NCBI GenBank assembly: GCA_963668015.2
Contig: CAXXCR010000026.1
Span: 3,297-67,296 of the forward strand
Source: Ilyobacter_A sp963668015
Lineage (GTDB): Bacteria > Fusobacteriota > Fusobacteriia > Fusobacteriales > Fusobacteriaceae
Direction of reading: 5' to 3'
Length of the DNA: 64,000 nucleotides
This document shows, one piece after another, positions 1-13,524 of this stretch. The notes under the pieces were generated by a model. That model had not been told where the DNA came from. It saw only the letters and a list, made by a program, of their open reading frames with translations, and searched no databases. Every line of letters starts with the position of its first letter. Position 1 is the stretch's first letter. A program made the position numbers and the translations under genes.

Positions 1-6
1 TAATTT

Positions 7-909
7 ATGAGATTTGAAGAGATAAAATATATAGACAGAAAAACAGGCGAGGTCCTGACGGAAAAGGTACCCGGGGAAGTGTTTTTAAAATTTTTATATT
101 ATAACCCCTTGGGGAAGCTGGCCCTTGAAAGTCTCGTGAAGCGAAAGTTTTTGTCCAGTTTTTACGGGTTTTTAATGGACAGGAGAATTTCCAGGAGAAA
201 GATACCTTCTTTTGTCATGGAGAACGGAATTGACATGAGTGAAGCGGAAAAAAGCATAGAGGGATTTTCTACATTTAACGAGTTTTTTTACAGGAAACTC
301 AAAGACGGGGCGAGACCTGTAGCAGGAGGCGAAGATATATTAGTATCTCCTGCTGACGGTAAGGTACTGGCCTATGAGAATATAAATTCTGACAACAGTT
401 TCGTAGTGAAAGGGTTTGATTTTACCCTTGGTGAATTTTTAGGAGACCAAGATTTAGCGAAAAAATATAGTGGCGGAACTATGTTTATAGTGAGGCTTGC
501 CCCGGCAGATTATCACAGGTTTCATTTCCCCATTGGCGGAGTAGTTGGAGAAAGCAAAAAAATCAGAGGTGCATACTATTCTGTTTCCCCGTATGCACTG
601 AAAAAAAATGCCAGAGTATTTTGTGAGAACACAAGAGAGTATTCACTCCTGAAGAATGAAAAATTCGGGCAGATTGTTCTATGCGAGGTAGGAGCCACAA
701 TGGTAGGGTCTATAAAACAGACCTATAAATATGGTGCACATGTTGAAAAAGGTGACGAAAAGGGGTATTTTTTATTTGGAGGTTCAACGGTTGTGATGCT
801 GTTTAAAAAAGGCAAAATAGTAGTAAACAATGACATCCTAGATAATAGCTTGAAAGGCAATGAAACCAAGGTATCTATGGGTGAAAGTTTGGGTAGTGTA
901 AAGGGGTAA
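7..909 (+). CDS. psd: Phosphatidylserine decarboxylase proenzyme
   Basis: This enzyme makes phosphatidylethanolamine from phosphatidylserine at the inner membrane face. It is made as a proenzyme that cleaves itself at a Gly-Ser bond to create a pyruvoyl cofactor. The 300-residue protein carries that site as FGGSTVV near residue 260, and a YHRFHFP segment near residues 171-177 that is typical of the family. An in-frame TAA at bases 1-3 closes the frame, so the ATG at 7 is the first possible start and the gene is complete. The length fits bacterial Psd. No pssA is visible, since the window begins here. Family assignment is firm. Confidence 0.95.
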   Translation: MRFEEIKYIDRKTGEVLTEKVPGEVFLKFLYYNPLGKLALESLVKRKFLSSFYGFLMDRRISRRKIPSFVMENGIDMSEAEKSIEGFSTFNEFFYRKLKDGARPVAGGEDILVSPADGKVLAYENINSDNSFVVKGFDFTLGEFLGDQDLAKKYSGGTMFIVRLAPADYHRFHFPIGGVVGESKKIRGAYYSVSPYALKKNARVFCENTREYSLLKNEKFGQIVLCEVGATMVGSIKQTYKYGAHVEKGDEKGYFLFGGSTVVMLFKKGKIVVNNDILDNSLKGNETKVSMGESLGSVKG

Positions 910-1075
910 ATGCTGCGGGGATTTTCAAACTTTTTACCATATGTTCTGGATCAAAGTTAAAAAAAATGTAAACATGCCTTGAAAAATCTAGAAAAATGGA
1001 ATAAACTCTAAGCATGGGTTTAATATTTTAAGGGGACAAGTCATTATATCGTTAATAATACTAGGAGGTAAAAAA

Positions 1076-2335
1076 ATGGAAACATTGGCTTTGATATTAG
1101 CAGGGGGAAGAGGATCTAGATTAGACATACTTTCAGAAAAGAGGGCAAAACCTAGTGTGCCTTTTGCCGGGAAGTTCAGGATAATAGATTATGCACTAAG
1201 TAACTGTTCGAACTCAGGAATATATGATATAGGGATATTAACTCAATATCAACCACTTTCTTTGAACGAACATATCGGTATGGGTCAGGCGTGGGATTTT
1301 AACAGAAGGAACTCTGGTGTTACATTACTTCAGCCTTATGAGAGCATGAAAGGTGACAGTTGGTACAACGGTACTGCAGATGCTGTACTTCAGAATATTG
1401 AGTACATAAAAAGAAGAAATCCTAAGTATGTATTGATCCTTTCCGGGGACCATATATACAAGATGGATTACAGTAAACTGATAGATTTCCACAAAGAAAA
1501 AGGGGCGGACGTGACGGTGTGTGCACAGCCTGTACCAATGGAAGAAGCTAGCAGATTTGGAATATTAGCTGCTGACGACAACATGGAGATAACAGAATTT
1601 GCAGAAAAACCGGAAGTTCCAAAATCAGATCTTGCATCAATGGGGATATATGTATTCAACACAGACGTTCTTTTAAATGCACTTGAGACAATAAAAGAGC
1701 CTGATTTAGACTTCGGTAAACATATTGTTCCGGTTATGATAGAAAACAACCACGTATTCTGCTACAGATTTGAAGACTACTGGAAAGATGTTGGAACTTA
1801 TGATTCATACCTGGAGGCTAACTTGGAATTAACACAAACTGTGGACAAAGTTCCTTTAGACATGTATGATCCTAATTGGATTATCCACACAAGAAGTGAG
1901 GAAAGACCTGCAGCTAAATTTGGATTGAATGCAAAAGTTAAGCAATGTCTGGTAACAAATGGGTGTATAGTAGCAGGAGAAGTTGAAAAATCAGTACTTG
2001 GACCTGGTGTTGACATCCGTCCAGGAGCGATAGTTAAAAATTCAGTTATCTTCAACGATACAGTTATAGAAGCCGGGGCAGTAGTTGAAGGTGCCATTAT
2101 AGATAAAAATGTTATTGTAAGAAAAGACTGTAAAATAGGTTTCGGAGATGACATGACAGGCAACAAAGAAAAGCCAAATGTTTTGACTAGCGGTCTAAAC
2201 GTAATCGGAAAAGGGGCAGAAGTACCTGAAGGGACAATTGTAGAAAGAAACTGTAGAATTTTAAGTCATGCAACTCCAAGTGATTTCGAAGGAAAAGTAG
2301 TAAAAAGCGGATCAACAATTACACCTAAGAAATAG
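1076..2335 (+). CDS. glgC: Glucose-1-phosphate adenylyltransferase (ADP-glucose pyrophosphorylase)
   Basis: It converts glucose-1-phosphate and ATP to ADP-glucose, the committed step of bacterial glycogen synthesis. The N-terminus has the nucleotidyltransferase loop AGGRGSRL at about residues 10-17, followed by KRAKPSVPFAGKFRIIDYAL, typical of GlgC. The C-terminal third (about 290-400) has the hexapeptide-like repeats of a left-handed beta helix. At 419 residues it has the normal family length. A strong AGGAGGT lies just before the ATG. The stop is 11 bp before glgA, so the two genes form an operon. No glgB, glgD or glgP is nearby. Confidence 0.96.
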   Translation: METLALILAGGRGSRLDILSEKRAKPSVPFAGKFRIIDYALSNCSNSGIYDIGILTQYQPLSLNEHIGMGQAWDFNRRNSGVTLLQPYESMKGDSWYNGTADAVLQNIEYIKRRNPKYVLILSGDHIYKMDYSKLIDFHKEKGADVTVCAQPVPMEEASRFGILAADDNMEITEFAEKPEVPKSDLASMGIYVFNTDVLLNALETIKEPDLDFGKHIVPVMIENNHVFCYRFEDYWKDVGTYDSYLEANLELTQTVDKVPLDMYDPNWIIHTRSEERPAAKFGLNAKVKQCLVTNGCIVAGEVEKSVLGPGVDIRPGAIVKNSVIFNDTVIEAGAVVEGAIIDKNVIVRKDCKIGFGDDMTGNKEKPNVLTSGLNVIGKGAEVPEGTIVERNCRILSHATPSDFEGKVVKSGSTITPKK

Positions 2336-2346
2336 GAGGAACTGAA

Positions 2347-3741
2347 ATGAACATATTATTCACAGCTTCGGAGATGTACCCGTTTATAAAAACAGGTGGA
2401 TTGGCTGATGTAGCCTATGCACTGCCAAAAGCCTTGGTGGGACTTGGGCATGATGTGAGGGTAGTATTGCCTATGTACTCGCTTATAAATCCAAAATTTT
2501 TGGAAGGAAAAAAGAAACTTATTGATGTTCACTTCCATAATGAAACTTTTGTGATTAATGAGCTGGTTTATCAAGGCATAAAAGTATATTTTGTAGAAAA
2601 TGATAATTATTTTAACAGATCTTCACTTTATGAAAATGAGGATAAAGATATACAGTTTGCACTGTTCTCAGAGGTAGTTTTGAGAATGATGATGATAATT
2701 GATTTTAAACCTGAAATAATCCACTGTAATGACTGGCAGACAGGTTATATACCTTATTTTTTCAATCAAAAATACAGACAGAAACAGTTTTACTCAGGGA
2801 CAAAAACAATTTATACAATACACAACCTGAAATATCAGGGTGTATTCTCAAACAGAGCTCTTGAAATTTTGGAATACCCGTTCTACTCGGACCATATAAA
2901 CTGCATGAAGATGGGTATAACAAACACTGACAGTATAAACACAGTTAGTAAAACTTATGCGAATGAGATATTGACTGATTTTTATGGAGAGGGGTTAAAT
3001 TACGAACTTAGGTATAGAAGAGCGGACCTTTACGGTATAGTAAATGGAATCGATACAGATGTATTTAATCCACTTAAAGATCCTCATATAGCCTATAACT
3101 ATGACGAAAAAGACCTTCTTGGAAAAATTCAGAATAAACTTGATCTGCAAAGGATACTAAAGCTTCCAGAAAGAGAGGATGTACCTTTAGTAGGCCTTAT
3201 AACCAGACTTGATCCTCAAAAAGGGTTGGATCTGGTAGAGCATGTATTAGAAGAAATGTTGGTAGAAGATGATGTCCAGTTTGCGATATTAGGAAGCGGT
3301 TTTGAAAAGTATGAGAATCTCTTCAGATACCTTGCTGACAAATACCCAGATAAAATTAGTGCAACAATAGGGTACAATGCGGATTTGGCTCAAAAAATAT
3401 ATGCAGGAACAGATATGTTTTTAATGCCTTCCCTATACGAACCTTGTGGATTGAGTCAGCTTATGAGTCTCAGATACGGGACCATCCCTATAGTAAGGGA
3501 GACGGGTGGACTAAACGATACAGTACAGTCGTACAATGAGTTTACGAATGAGGGGAATGGTTTTACTTTTAAAAACTATAATGCTCACGATATGATGTAT
3601 ACGATTAGAAGAGCGCTTTCATTTTACAAGAATAAAGATGTTTGGGGACATTTGATGCACAAGGCTCTGAAAGGGGATTATTCTTGGGAAAAATCAGCAA
3701 AAGATTATATGAATATGTATAATAAAACTTTAAGTAAATAG
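2347..3741 (+). CDS. glgA: Glycogen synthase (ADP-glucose dependent)
   Basis: This GT5-family glycosyltransferase extends alpha-1,4-glucan chains with glucose from ADP-glucose. The KTGGLADV motif that binds ADP-glucose lies near residues 16-23. The C-terminal GT-B half carries EPCGLSQL and ETGGLNDTV, the usual nucleotide-sugar signature. Length (464 residues) is typical. The GGAGGA before the ATG overlaps the end of glgC, so the two are likely translated together. A terminator follows directly, ending the two-gene operon before the rRNA promoter. Confidence 0.96.
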   Translation: MNILFTASEMYPFIKTGGLADVAYALPKALVGLGHDVRVVLPMYSLINPKFLEGKKKLIDVHFHNETFVINELVYQGIKVYFVENDNYFNRSSLYENEDKDIQFALFSEVVLRMMMIIDFKPEIIHCNDWQTGYIPYFFNQKYRQKQFYSGTKTIYTIHNLKYQGVFSNRALEILEYPFYSDHINCMKMGITNTDSINTVSKTYANEILTDFYGEGLNYELRYRRADLYGIVNGIDTDVFNPLKDPHIAYNYDEKDLLGKIQNKLDLQRILKLPEREDVPLVGLITRLDPQKGLDLVEHVLEEMLVEDDVQFAILGSGFEKYENLFRYLADKYPDKISATIGYNADLAQKIYAGTDMFLMPSLYEPCGLSQLMSLRYGTIPIVRETGGLNDTVQSYNEFTNEGNGFTFKNYNAHDMMYTIRRALSFYKNKDVWGHLMHKALKGDYSWEKSAKDYMNMYNKTLSK

Positions 3742-3743
3742 GA

Positions 3744-3770
3744 ATAGGAGCTCAGGCTCCTATTTTTATT
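3744..3770 (+). terminator. Rho-independent terminator after glgA
   Basis: An 8-bp perfect stem, ATAGGAGC pairing with GCTCCTAT around a 4-base loop, is followed by a T-rich run. It begins 3 bases after the glgA stop and separates the glycogen operon from the rRNA promoter. Confidence 0.85.
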
Positions 3771-3790
3771 TTAAAAAAACAAAAAAATTG

Positions 3791-3819
3791 TTGACAGAAA
3801 ACAGGGGGTATGATATTAT
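3791..3819 (+). promoter_or_regulatory. rRNA operon promoter
   Basis: A perfect TTGACA (3791-3796) is followed after 17 bases by TATTAT (3814-3819), about 115 bp upstream of mature 16S. The tRNA-cluster promoter at 37452-37480 has the same spacing and the same TATGATATTATTAAT block, which supports both as stable-RNA promoters. Confidence 0.85.
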
Positions 3820-3936
3820 TAATCTTGTGCTCGAGAAGAGGGCGCAGCAAAAAAGGACATTGAGAACTAAATAGAGAAAGTTAAGCACTATATAAAAGAT
3901 TATGGTGAATACCTCGTTAAGAGGATAAAATATATT

Positions 3937-5453
<1,517 letters not shown>

Positions 5454-5605
5454 CTAAGGAGCAAAAGCTTGCTTTCTCTATTTTGTTGTGGTGTTCTTTA
5501 AAAGAGGTGCTCTAGGGCGCCTGTTTATTTGAGAAGCATTACACTTAGGACATTGAAAACTGTATAGTAGATAATAAAGAGAGTTAGACTGAGAAGTCTG
5601 TTTTA
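5454..5605 (+). other. 16S-23S internal transcribed spacer without tRNA
   Basis: A spacer of about 150 bp. I find no tRNA-Ile or tRNA-Ala in it, unlike many bacterial rrn operons. It holds sequences that probably form processing stems around the two rRNAs. Confidence 0.7.
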
Positions 5606-8540
<2,935 letters not shown>

Positions 8541-8611
8541 AAAGATTATTTACTATACAGTTTTGAGTGTTCTAAGGAACAGCAAAGAAAAAAAAATATA
8601 TATATAACCAT

Positions 8612-8730
8612 AGCTTGGTGAAGATAGCTAAGGGGGTACACCTGGTCACATACCGAACCCAGAAGTTAAGCCCTTAAACGCCGAAAGTACTTGGGTGGCA
8701 ACGCCCCGGGAGGATAGGTATTCGCCAAGC
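8612..8730 (+). rRNA. rrf: 5S ribosomal RNA
   Basis: About 119 nt. The ends pair (GCTTGGTG with the CGCCAAGC region), and the conserved internal ACCGAACCCAGAAGTTAAG is present. The terminal stem runs straight into a T-rich stretch (TTTTTTTATTTTTTG) that probably ends the rrn transcript. The 23S-5S gap is about 70 bp. Confidence 0.95.
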
Positions 8731-8884
8731 TTTTTTTATTTTTTGTGTTTTTGTTTAAGTATAATTTAATTTATTTTTAAGAAGAAATCACTTTTTTACG
8801 TAGTAAAAGAATATATGTAGCTTAATGTTTTTTTGTGACTTAAATATCTGCATAGATGGATATATAAGTGAAGGAGTGGTGGAA

Positions 8885-9316
8885 ATGATAAAATATATTG
8901 AACATATGATACACCATAATGAGTTTGACTATGAAACAGTTGAACTGGTATTACATTCCTTAAATAAAATAGCCAATGATTATTTGCGTAAAAATGATCG
9001 AGACAGTGCGAGCAAGTTTTTTAAAGAAAAAGAGTTTATATTGGAAAGTTTATTTGATCCAGTAGAAATACATGTGGTAAATGGAAAGAAATATATATCC
9101 TATGAGGGAGAAAAACATAAGTATCATGAACCTTTTGATCATTTTTCGGAAGTCGAAAGAGTTAGTTTTATAAAAGAACTTCCTACAAAAGATTTGAAGG
9201 AATTCCCAATGGAAGGGCCAAAAATAAAAGGGTATCTTAATGAGAAAATATGTGAAGAGTTCTATAAAATGATAAAGAATGATAAATTTAGATTTATACC
9301 ACCAAGGACAAGTTGA
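8885..9316 (+). CDS. Hypothetical protein, unknown family
   Basis: A 143-residue, acidic, probably soluble protein that I do not recognise. The chosen start is the ATG at 8885, preceded at good spacing by AAGGAG (8871-8876); an upstream TTG lacks such a site. The N-terminal half looks helical (MIKYIEHMIHHNEFDYET and on). The C-terminal half is richer in Pro, Lys and aromatic residues. No signal peptide, membrane segment or cysteine cluster is seen. It lies alone between the rRNA operon and pepA, so context gives no function. Confidence 0.7.
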   Translation: MIKYIEHMIHHNEFDYETVELVLHSLNKIANDYLRKNDRDSASKFFKEKEFILESLFDPVEIHVVNGKKYISYEGEKHKYHEPFDHFSEVERVSFIKELPTKDLKEFPMEGPKIKGYLNEKICEEFYKMIKNDKFRFIPPRTS

Positions 9317-9439
9317 TAAATTAACTATAAATCGGAAACAAGTTGAACTTATAGAACTAAAAATTTCTAATATGTATAGTACTGGTATAAATTTTTAAGT
9401 TATAGTATAATAGAAATTATTAATTTTTTGGAGGATTTT

Positions 9440-10855
9440 ATGATAAATTTAATTAATAAGGCTGAGAATCATTACAACTGCATTGTTTTCCCAGTCTTCG
9501 AAGAAGACTTAAACTTAAATATACCAGTATCAAAAGAAAGTATTGATTTTATAAAAGAGATTGTGAAGGCTAAAAAATTTAACGGTGAATCTGGTGAAAA
9601 GCTTGATGTGAAAGTCTTAGAGGCTGAGCTTTTGTTAGAGATACAACTGATTGGATTAGGAAAAAGAGAGAGTAGCTCTAATAGTGAGTTCAGGAAGAAG
9701 CTTTTTACAGTACTTAAAAAAATTGATGCAGAGAGAGTATTGATCTGCCTAAATGAAAAAAATATGGTAAGAGAAGCTGTAGAAACGGCTATTTTTTCAT
9801 CCTATGAATTTGATAAATATTTTTCTGATAAAAAAGATAAAATTGAAAAAACAATAGATATATTAGCTGAACATCAAGAAAATTTTGATGAAGCAAAATC
9901 TCTTGCAGAAGCAGTATTAATCACTAGGGATCTGGTAAATGAACCGGCAAATGTAGTATATCCAGAAACCCTGGCTAAAAAAGCTGAAGAACTTGGTGCT
10001 GAATATGGGTTTGAAGTTGAAGTAATGGAAAAAGATCAGATAAAGGAACTTGGAATGAAAGCTTTTTTAGCTGTCTCTCAGGCAGCAGAGGCTGATCCGA
10101 GATTAATTGTATTGAGATATACCGGGTGTGATTCCGGTGGGAAACTAGGCTTAATCGGAAAAGGATTGACTTATGATACAGGAGGGCTATCCTTAAAACC
10201 GTCTTCTTCCATGGAAACAATGAAGTCTGATATGGGGGGAGCCGCAAGTGTAATGGGACTTATGTGTGCAGTGGCCAAAAATAAATTGGAAAAAAATATA
10301 GTAGCCGTCATTGCTGCCTGCGAAAACTCAATAGGAGGGAATGCATACAGACCTGGTGACGTCATAGAAACGATGGCTGGCAAAACAGTTGAGGTGGTAA
10401 ATACAGACGCTGAAGGGAGACTTACCTTAGCCGATGCAATATGCTATGCAATAGAAAAAGAGGGCGTGGAAAAGGTAGTCGATGTGGCGACGCTTACAGG
10501 AGCAGCCTTGGTGAGTTTAGGTACCACTGTAACAGCAGTGATTAGCAACAGTGATGAAGAGTTTGAAAAGTTGGAAGCAGCGTCTCTAAATGCAGATGAG
10601 AGAGTGTGGAGACTTCCTAATTTTCCTGAGTACCAAGAACTTTTGAGATCAAAAATAGCTGATTTTAAAAATACAGGCGGGAGATATGCCGGCACAATTA
10701 CAGCAGCGGCATTTATAGAAGCCTTTACAAATGGACTGCCTTGGATACACCTGGATATAGCGGGGACGTCTTGGACAAATAAGCCTTATTCATATTATAC
10801 TTATGGAGCCACAGGGCAGATCGTGAGAACTTTATATTATTTTATAAAAGATTAA
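9440..10855 (+). CDS. pepA: Leucyl aminopeptidase (M17 family cytosol aminopeptidase)
   Basis: A zinc/manganese aminopeptidase that removes N-terminal residues from peptides in the cytosol. The M17 signature NTDAEGRLTLADA is present near residue 320, and the metal and active-site segment GKGLTYDTGGLSLKPS near residue 240. The N-terminal 150 residues are the divergent family domain. The ATG at 9440 is chosen because GGAGG sits 5 bases upstream; an in-frame TTG at 9428 overlaps that site. A TATAAT at 9406-9411 is a likely -10. The gene is monocistronic, with a bidirectional terminator after it. Confidence 0.94.
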   Translation: MINLINKAENHYNCIVFPVFEEDLNLNIPVSKESIDFIKEIVKAKKFNGESGEKLDVKVLEAELLLEIQLIGLGKRESSSNSEFRKKLFTVLKKIDAERVLICLNEKNMVREAVETAIFSSYEFDKYFSDKKDKIEKTIDILAEHQENFDEAKSLAEAVLITRDLVNEPANVVYPETLAKKAEELGAEYGFEVEVMEKDQIKELGMKAFLAVSQAAEADPRLIVLRYTGCDSGGKLGLIGKGLTYDTGGLSLKPSSSMETMKSDMGGAASVMGLMCAVAKNKLEKNIVAVIAACENSIGGNAYRPGDVIETMAGKTVEVVNTDAEGRLTLADAICYAIEKEGVEKVVDVATLTGAALVSLGTTVTAVISNSDEEFEKLEAASLNADERVWRLPNFPEYQELLRSKIADFKNTGGRYAGTITAAAFIEAFTNGLPWIHLDIAGTSWTNKPYSYYTYGATGQIVRTLYYFIKD

Positions 10856-10878
10856 AAGACTCCATTGGAGTCTTTTTA
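10854..10878. terminator. Bidirectional terminator between pepA and the asparaginase gene
   Basis: A 10-bp perfect stem, AAAAGACTCC with GGAGTCTTTT around a 3-base loop, has A and T runs on both sides. It can stop transcription of pepA (+) and of the convergent asparaginase gene (-), whose stop overlaps it. Confidence 0.85.
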
Positions 10879-12270
10879 TTTTGTATATATAGATAGATTT
10901 ATTTTGTGCCATCTGATAGCCTGATCAAATTCGATAATTATGTCCAAATTATTTTCAAATTTTGCAAGTTTTTTCAAGAACTCTAAGATATCCAGTATCA
11001 TATCCTCGCCGTCTGAAAATACATTCTTTTTAAAGGATTTTGATAAATAGTTATCTGGTGATTTTATTTTGATATTTAAGGATATAGGGGCTTCGATTTC
11101 TTTTTCGAAGTGGATGTTTTTTATATAAAATACCGCATTTTTTAACTTTTTAAGTTCGATTCTTTGAGGTATTTTCATGTGGACACTGTGTTTTTTATCA
11201 AGACTTTTATCATCCCTGCCTTTTATAAGGTAGTGGCTTAGGCTTTGTTCCCCATTTATATTTTCCTGCATAAGCTGATTTACTTTTTTTAAGTCATTAT
11301 TGTATTTACCCAATAAAAACATTAGTTTTGTTATGGCTGCTTCAGGGGTCATATCAGTCCCGCTTATTACTCCTGTATCAAGCAGTCCGGCGCTGGCTTC
11401 ATATAGACCGAGTTTTACCATGCCAGTAGTGCATTGGGTTACGTTGACTATGACAACCCCTTTGTCTGATATCCACTTAAGTGTGTCTAAAAATTCCTTA
11501 CTCGTCGGAGCATTACCATTTCCATAAGTTTTTAAAACGATTCCTTTTATAGTGGAATTTTCTTGAGAAAATAGACTTTTCAATATGTCTGGGCTAAATC
11601 CTGGAAAAAGTTGAAAAATCATAACATTGGGTTCTAAAGATTTCTCTACGTAGAAATTTTCAGTGGGTATATCTAGTTTGTAATCAGTTTCAAAGATTAT
11701 CTCTGAACCTGCAGTGGCCAAAACCGGGTAGTTAGGGCTTGAAAATCCGAAATAGTTTGTTGCATCTAATTTTCTAGCTCTATTTCCTCTGTATAAATTG
11801 TCCCTGAAAAATATACATACTTCTGGAATTATAGGAAGGTTCAAGCTCTCAGCAGAGGCTATCTGTATAGCAGTTATTAAATTTTGAAGTGCGTCGCTTC
11901 TGGGATACTGCATCGGTACCTGCGAACCTGTTAAGATTACTGGTTTACCGAGGTTTTTTAGCATGAACGATAGGGCAGAAGCTGTGTAAGCCATTGTATC
12001 TGTACCGTGCAAAATCACAAAGCCAACATAATCAGAATAAGTATCTTCTATGATACCAGCAACTTCAACCCATATTGTTGAGTTCATATTTGATGAATCT
12101 ATTAGATTTTCTAACTGTACATAGTCAGTGGCGAAATCTTCTAAAATTGGATACAGGCTGGAGATTTCTCCCCAGTCTCTTGCTGGTATAAGTGGACTTA
12201 GCGGATTCCCCTTTTCTTTGTGCACCATCCCGATTGTTCCGCCTGTATTTATAATCAAGATTTTTTCCAT
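10876..12270 (-). CDS. L-asparaginase family protein with long C-terminal extension
   Basis: It probably hydrolyses asparagine to aspartate and ammonia in the cytosol. Both asparaginase threonine motifs are present: NTGGTIGMV at about residues 8-16 and HGTDTMAYTAS near residue 89. No signal peptide is seen, which suits the type I cytoplasmic form. The protein is 464 residues; bacterial type I enzymes are about 330-340. The extra 120 or so residues at the C-terminus (from about 345 on, Lys/Ile rich) match nothing I know. The start ATG follows an AGGAGG. A related amidase such as a Glu-tRNA(Gln) amidotransferase GatD-like activity cannot be excluded, but no GatE partner is present. Confidence 0.85.
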   Translation of the reverse strand: MEKILIINTGGTIGMVHKEKGNPLSPLIPARDWGEISSLYPILEDFATDYVQLENLIDSSNMNSTIWVEVAGIIEDTYSDYVGFVILHGTDTMAYTASALSFMLKNLGKPVILTGSQVPMQYPRSDALQNLITAIQIASAESLNLPIIPEVCIFFRDNLYRGNRARKLDATNYFGFSSPNYPVLATAGSEIIFETDYKLDIPTENFYVEKSLEPNVMIFQLFPGFSPDILKSLFSQENSTIKGIVLKTYGNGNAPTSKEFLDTLKWISDKGVVIVNVTQCTTGMVKLGLYEASAGLLDTGVISGTDMTPEAAITKLMFLLGKYNNDLKKVNQLMQENINGEQSLSHYLIKGRDDKSLDKKHSVHMKIPQRIELKKLKNAVFYIKNIHFEKEIEAPISLNIKIKSPDNYLSKSFKKNVFSDGEDMILDILEFLKKLAKFENNLDIIIEFDQAIRWHKINLSIYTK

Positions 12271-12349
12271 ATGTCCTCCTTTGAAAGTTAAGCTTTACAT
12301 ACAATTTTATCAGATAACAGGTATATTTTAAAGGAGAAATACAAAAAAC

Positions 12350-12378
12350 TTGTTTACACTGATCAATTATTGTATAAT
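12350..12378 (+). promoter_or_regulatory. Putative dnaN promoter
   Basis: TTGTTT (12350-12355), a 17-base spacer and a perfect TATAAT (12373-12378) lie 30 bp before the dnaN ATG. This leaves a short leader with a GGAGG-like site. Confidence 0.6.
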
Positions 12379-12408
12379 TAATTAGATTACCAAAAATGGA
12401 GGCTGATA

Positions 12409-13500
12409 ATGAGGGTATTAGTTAATCGTCTGAATCTAGTAAAAGTTTTATCCGACTTAAATCTTGTGATAAGGGAAAATTCAATAAGACCTGCTATTTC
12501 CGGGGCTTGCCTTATTGCAAATGATGGGGAGATAGAATTTATAGGGACTAACCTCGAGTTAACTCTTAGAAGCAGGATGCAGGGGGAAGTATTAGAAGAG
12601 GGAAAAGTTGTTTTTAAAATAAATATGATCTTAGAGTATATAAAGCTCATAGAAGAAGAGATGGTCGAGATAAAGGTCGATGAAAGCAAGCTTTATATAC
12701 ACAATGCCGAATTTTTGATATATGATGCGACAGACTATCCGAACATATCGAGTCTTTCTGTAGAGAAAGAGTTTCAATTAAACTCTAACGAGCTTATAGA
12801 CTCTTTTGAAAAAATAAAGATGTCAGCGTCATCTACAAGTGACAATTTAGCATTAAATTGTGTGAGGATGGTATCTAAAGCTGACAGGGTAGAGTTTGTA
12901 GGAACGGATTCTTACAGAATGGCTTATTATTTTATTGAAAAAAGCTTGGGAGAGGAATTTCAGGTATCAATTCCTTTTGACACTGTTAACGTGCTGACGA
13001 AACTTTTTAAGGGAGAGGATATTGATTTAAGAATACTTATAGAAGGAAGTCAGATGGAGCTGTATTCGGAAAATATGGTACTTAAAACCAGGCTGATAGA
13101 TATGGCTTTTCCAGATTATGAGGGGATAATAAAGAACCTCAGTTCTAATAAAAAAATAGAGATGAATCAAAAAGATTTTGAGTCAGCATTAAAAAAAGTT
13201 CTTACGGTTGCAAAAAGAAATCAGGAAACAAAGGACGGGGCCCTTTTTAATTTTACCGGAAACAAATTGAGTGTCACAGTATCTTCTGGTAGTGCGAAGG
13301 TAACTCAGAAAATAGATACGATAAAAGATGGTGAAGATATAAAAGGTTCTTTAAACGTGAGATTTATATTGGATTATATAGGTAAACTTGAAAATAACGT
13401 AATTATATCTGCTACAAACAGTAGTTCTATGTTTATAGTCACGGAGTCAGGCAACTATAAATATACATATATACTTATGCCGTTGGCATTGAGAGACTAA
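12409..13500 (+). CDS. dnaN: DNA polymerase III beta subunit (sliding clamp)
   Basis: The dimeric ring that tethers DNA polymerase III to DNA. The 363-residue length, the three repeated clamp folds, and the C-terminal YKYTYILMPLAL ending (family YLIMPMRL) identify it. The segment VEFVGTDSYRMA near residue 165 matches the family GTDSHRLA. It sits alone under its own promoter, with no dnaA, recF or gyrB nearby, so this is not the usual origin-linked arrangement. A hairpin terminator begins at the stop codon. Confidence 0.93.
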   Translation: MRVLVNRLNLVKVLSDLNLVIRENSIRPAISGACLIANDGEIEFIGTNLELTLRSRMQGEVLEEGKVVFKINMILEYIKLIEEEMVEIKVDESKLYIHNAEFLIYDATDYPNISSLSVEKEFQLNSNELIDSFEKIKMSASSTSDNLALNCVRMVSKADRVEFVGTDSYRMAYYFIEKSLGEEFQVSIPFDTVNVLTKLFKGEDIDLRILIEGSQMELYSENMVLKTRLIDMAFPDYEGIIKNLSSNKKIEMNQKDFESALKKVLTVAKRNQETKDGALFNFTGNKLSVTVSSGSAKVTQKIDTIKDGEDIKGSLNVRFILDYIGKLENNVIISATNSSSMFIVTESGNYKYTYILMPLALRD

Positions 13501-13524
13501 AAGGAGCGCAAGCTCCTTTTTTTA
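13501..13524 (+). terminator. Terminator after dnaN
   Basis: A 7-bp perfect stem, AAGGAGC and GCTCCTT around GCAA, followed by a run of T. It starts directly after the dnaN stop codon. Confidence 0.88.

Noticed and set aside
12409..13500. Replication origin next to dnaN
   Set aside because: No dnaA, recF, gyrB or DnaA-box cluster is visible, and dnaN has its own promoter and terminator.
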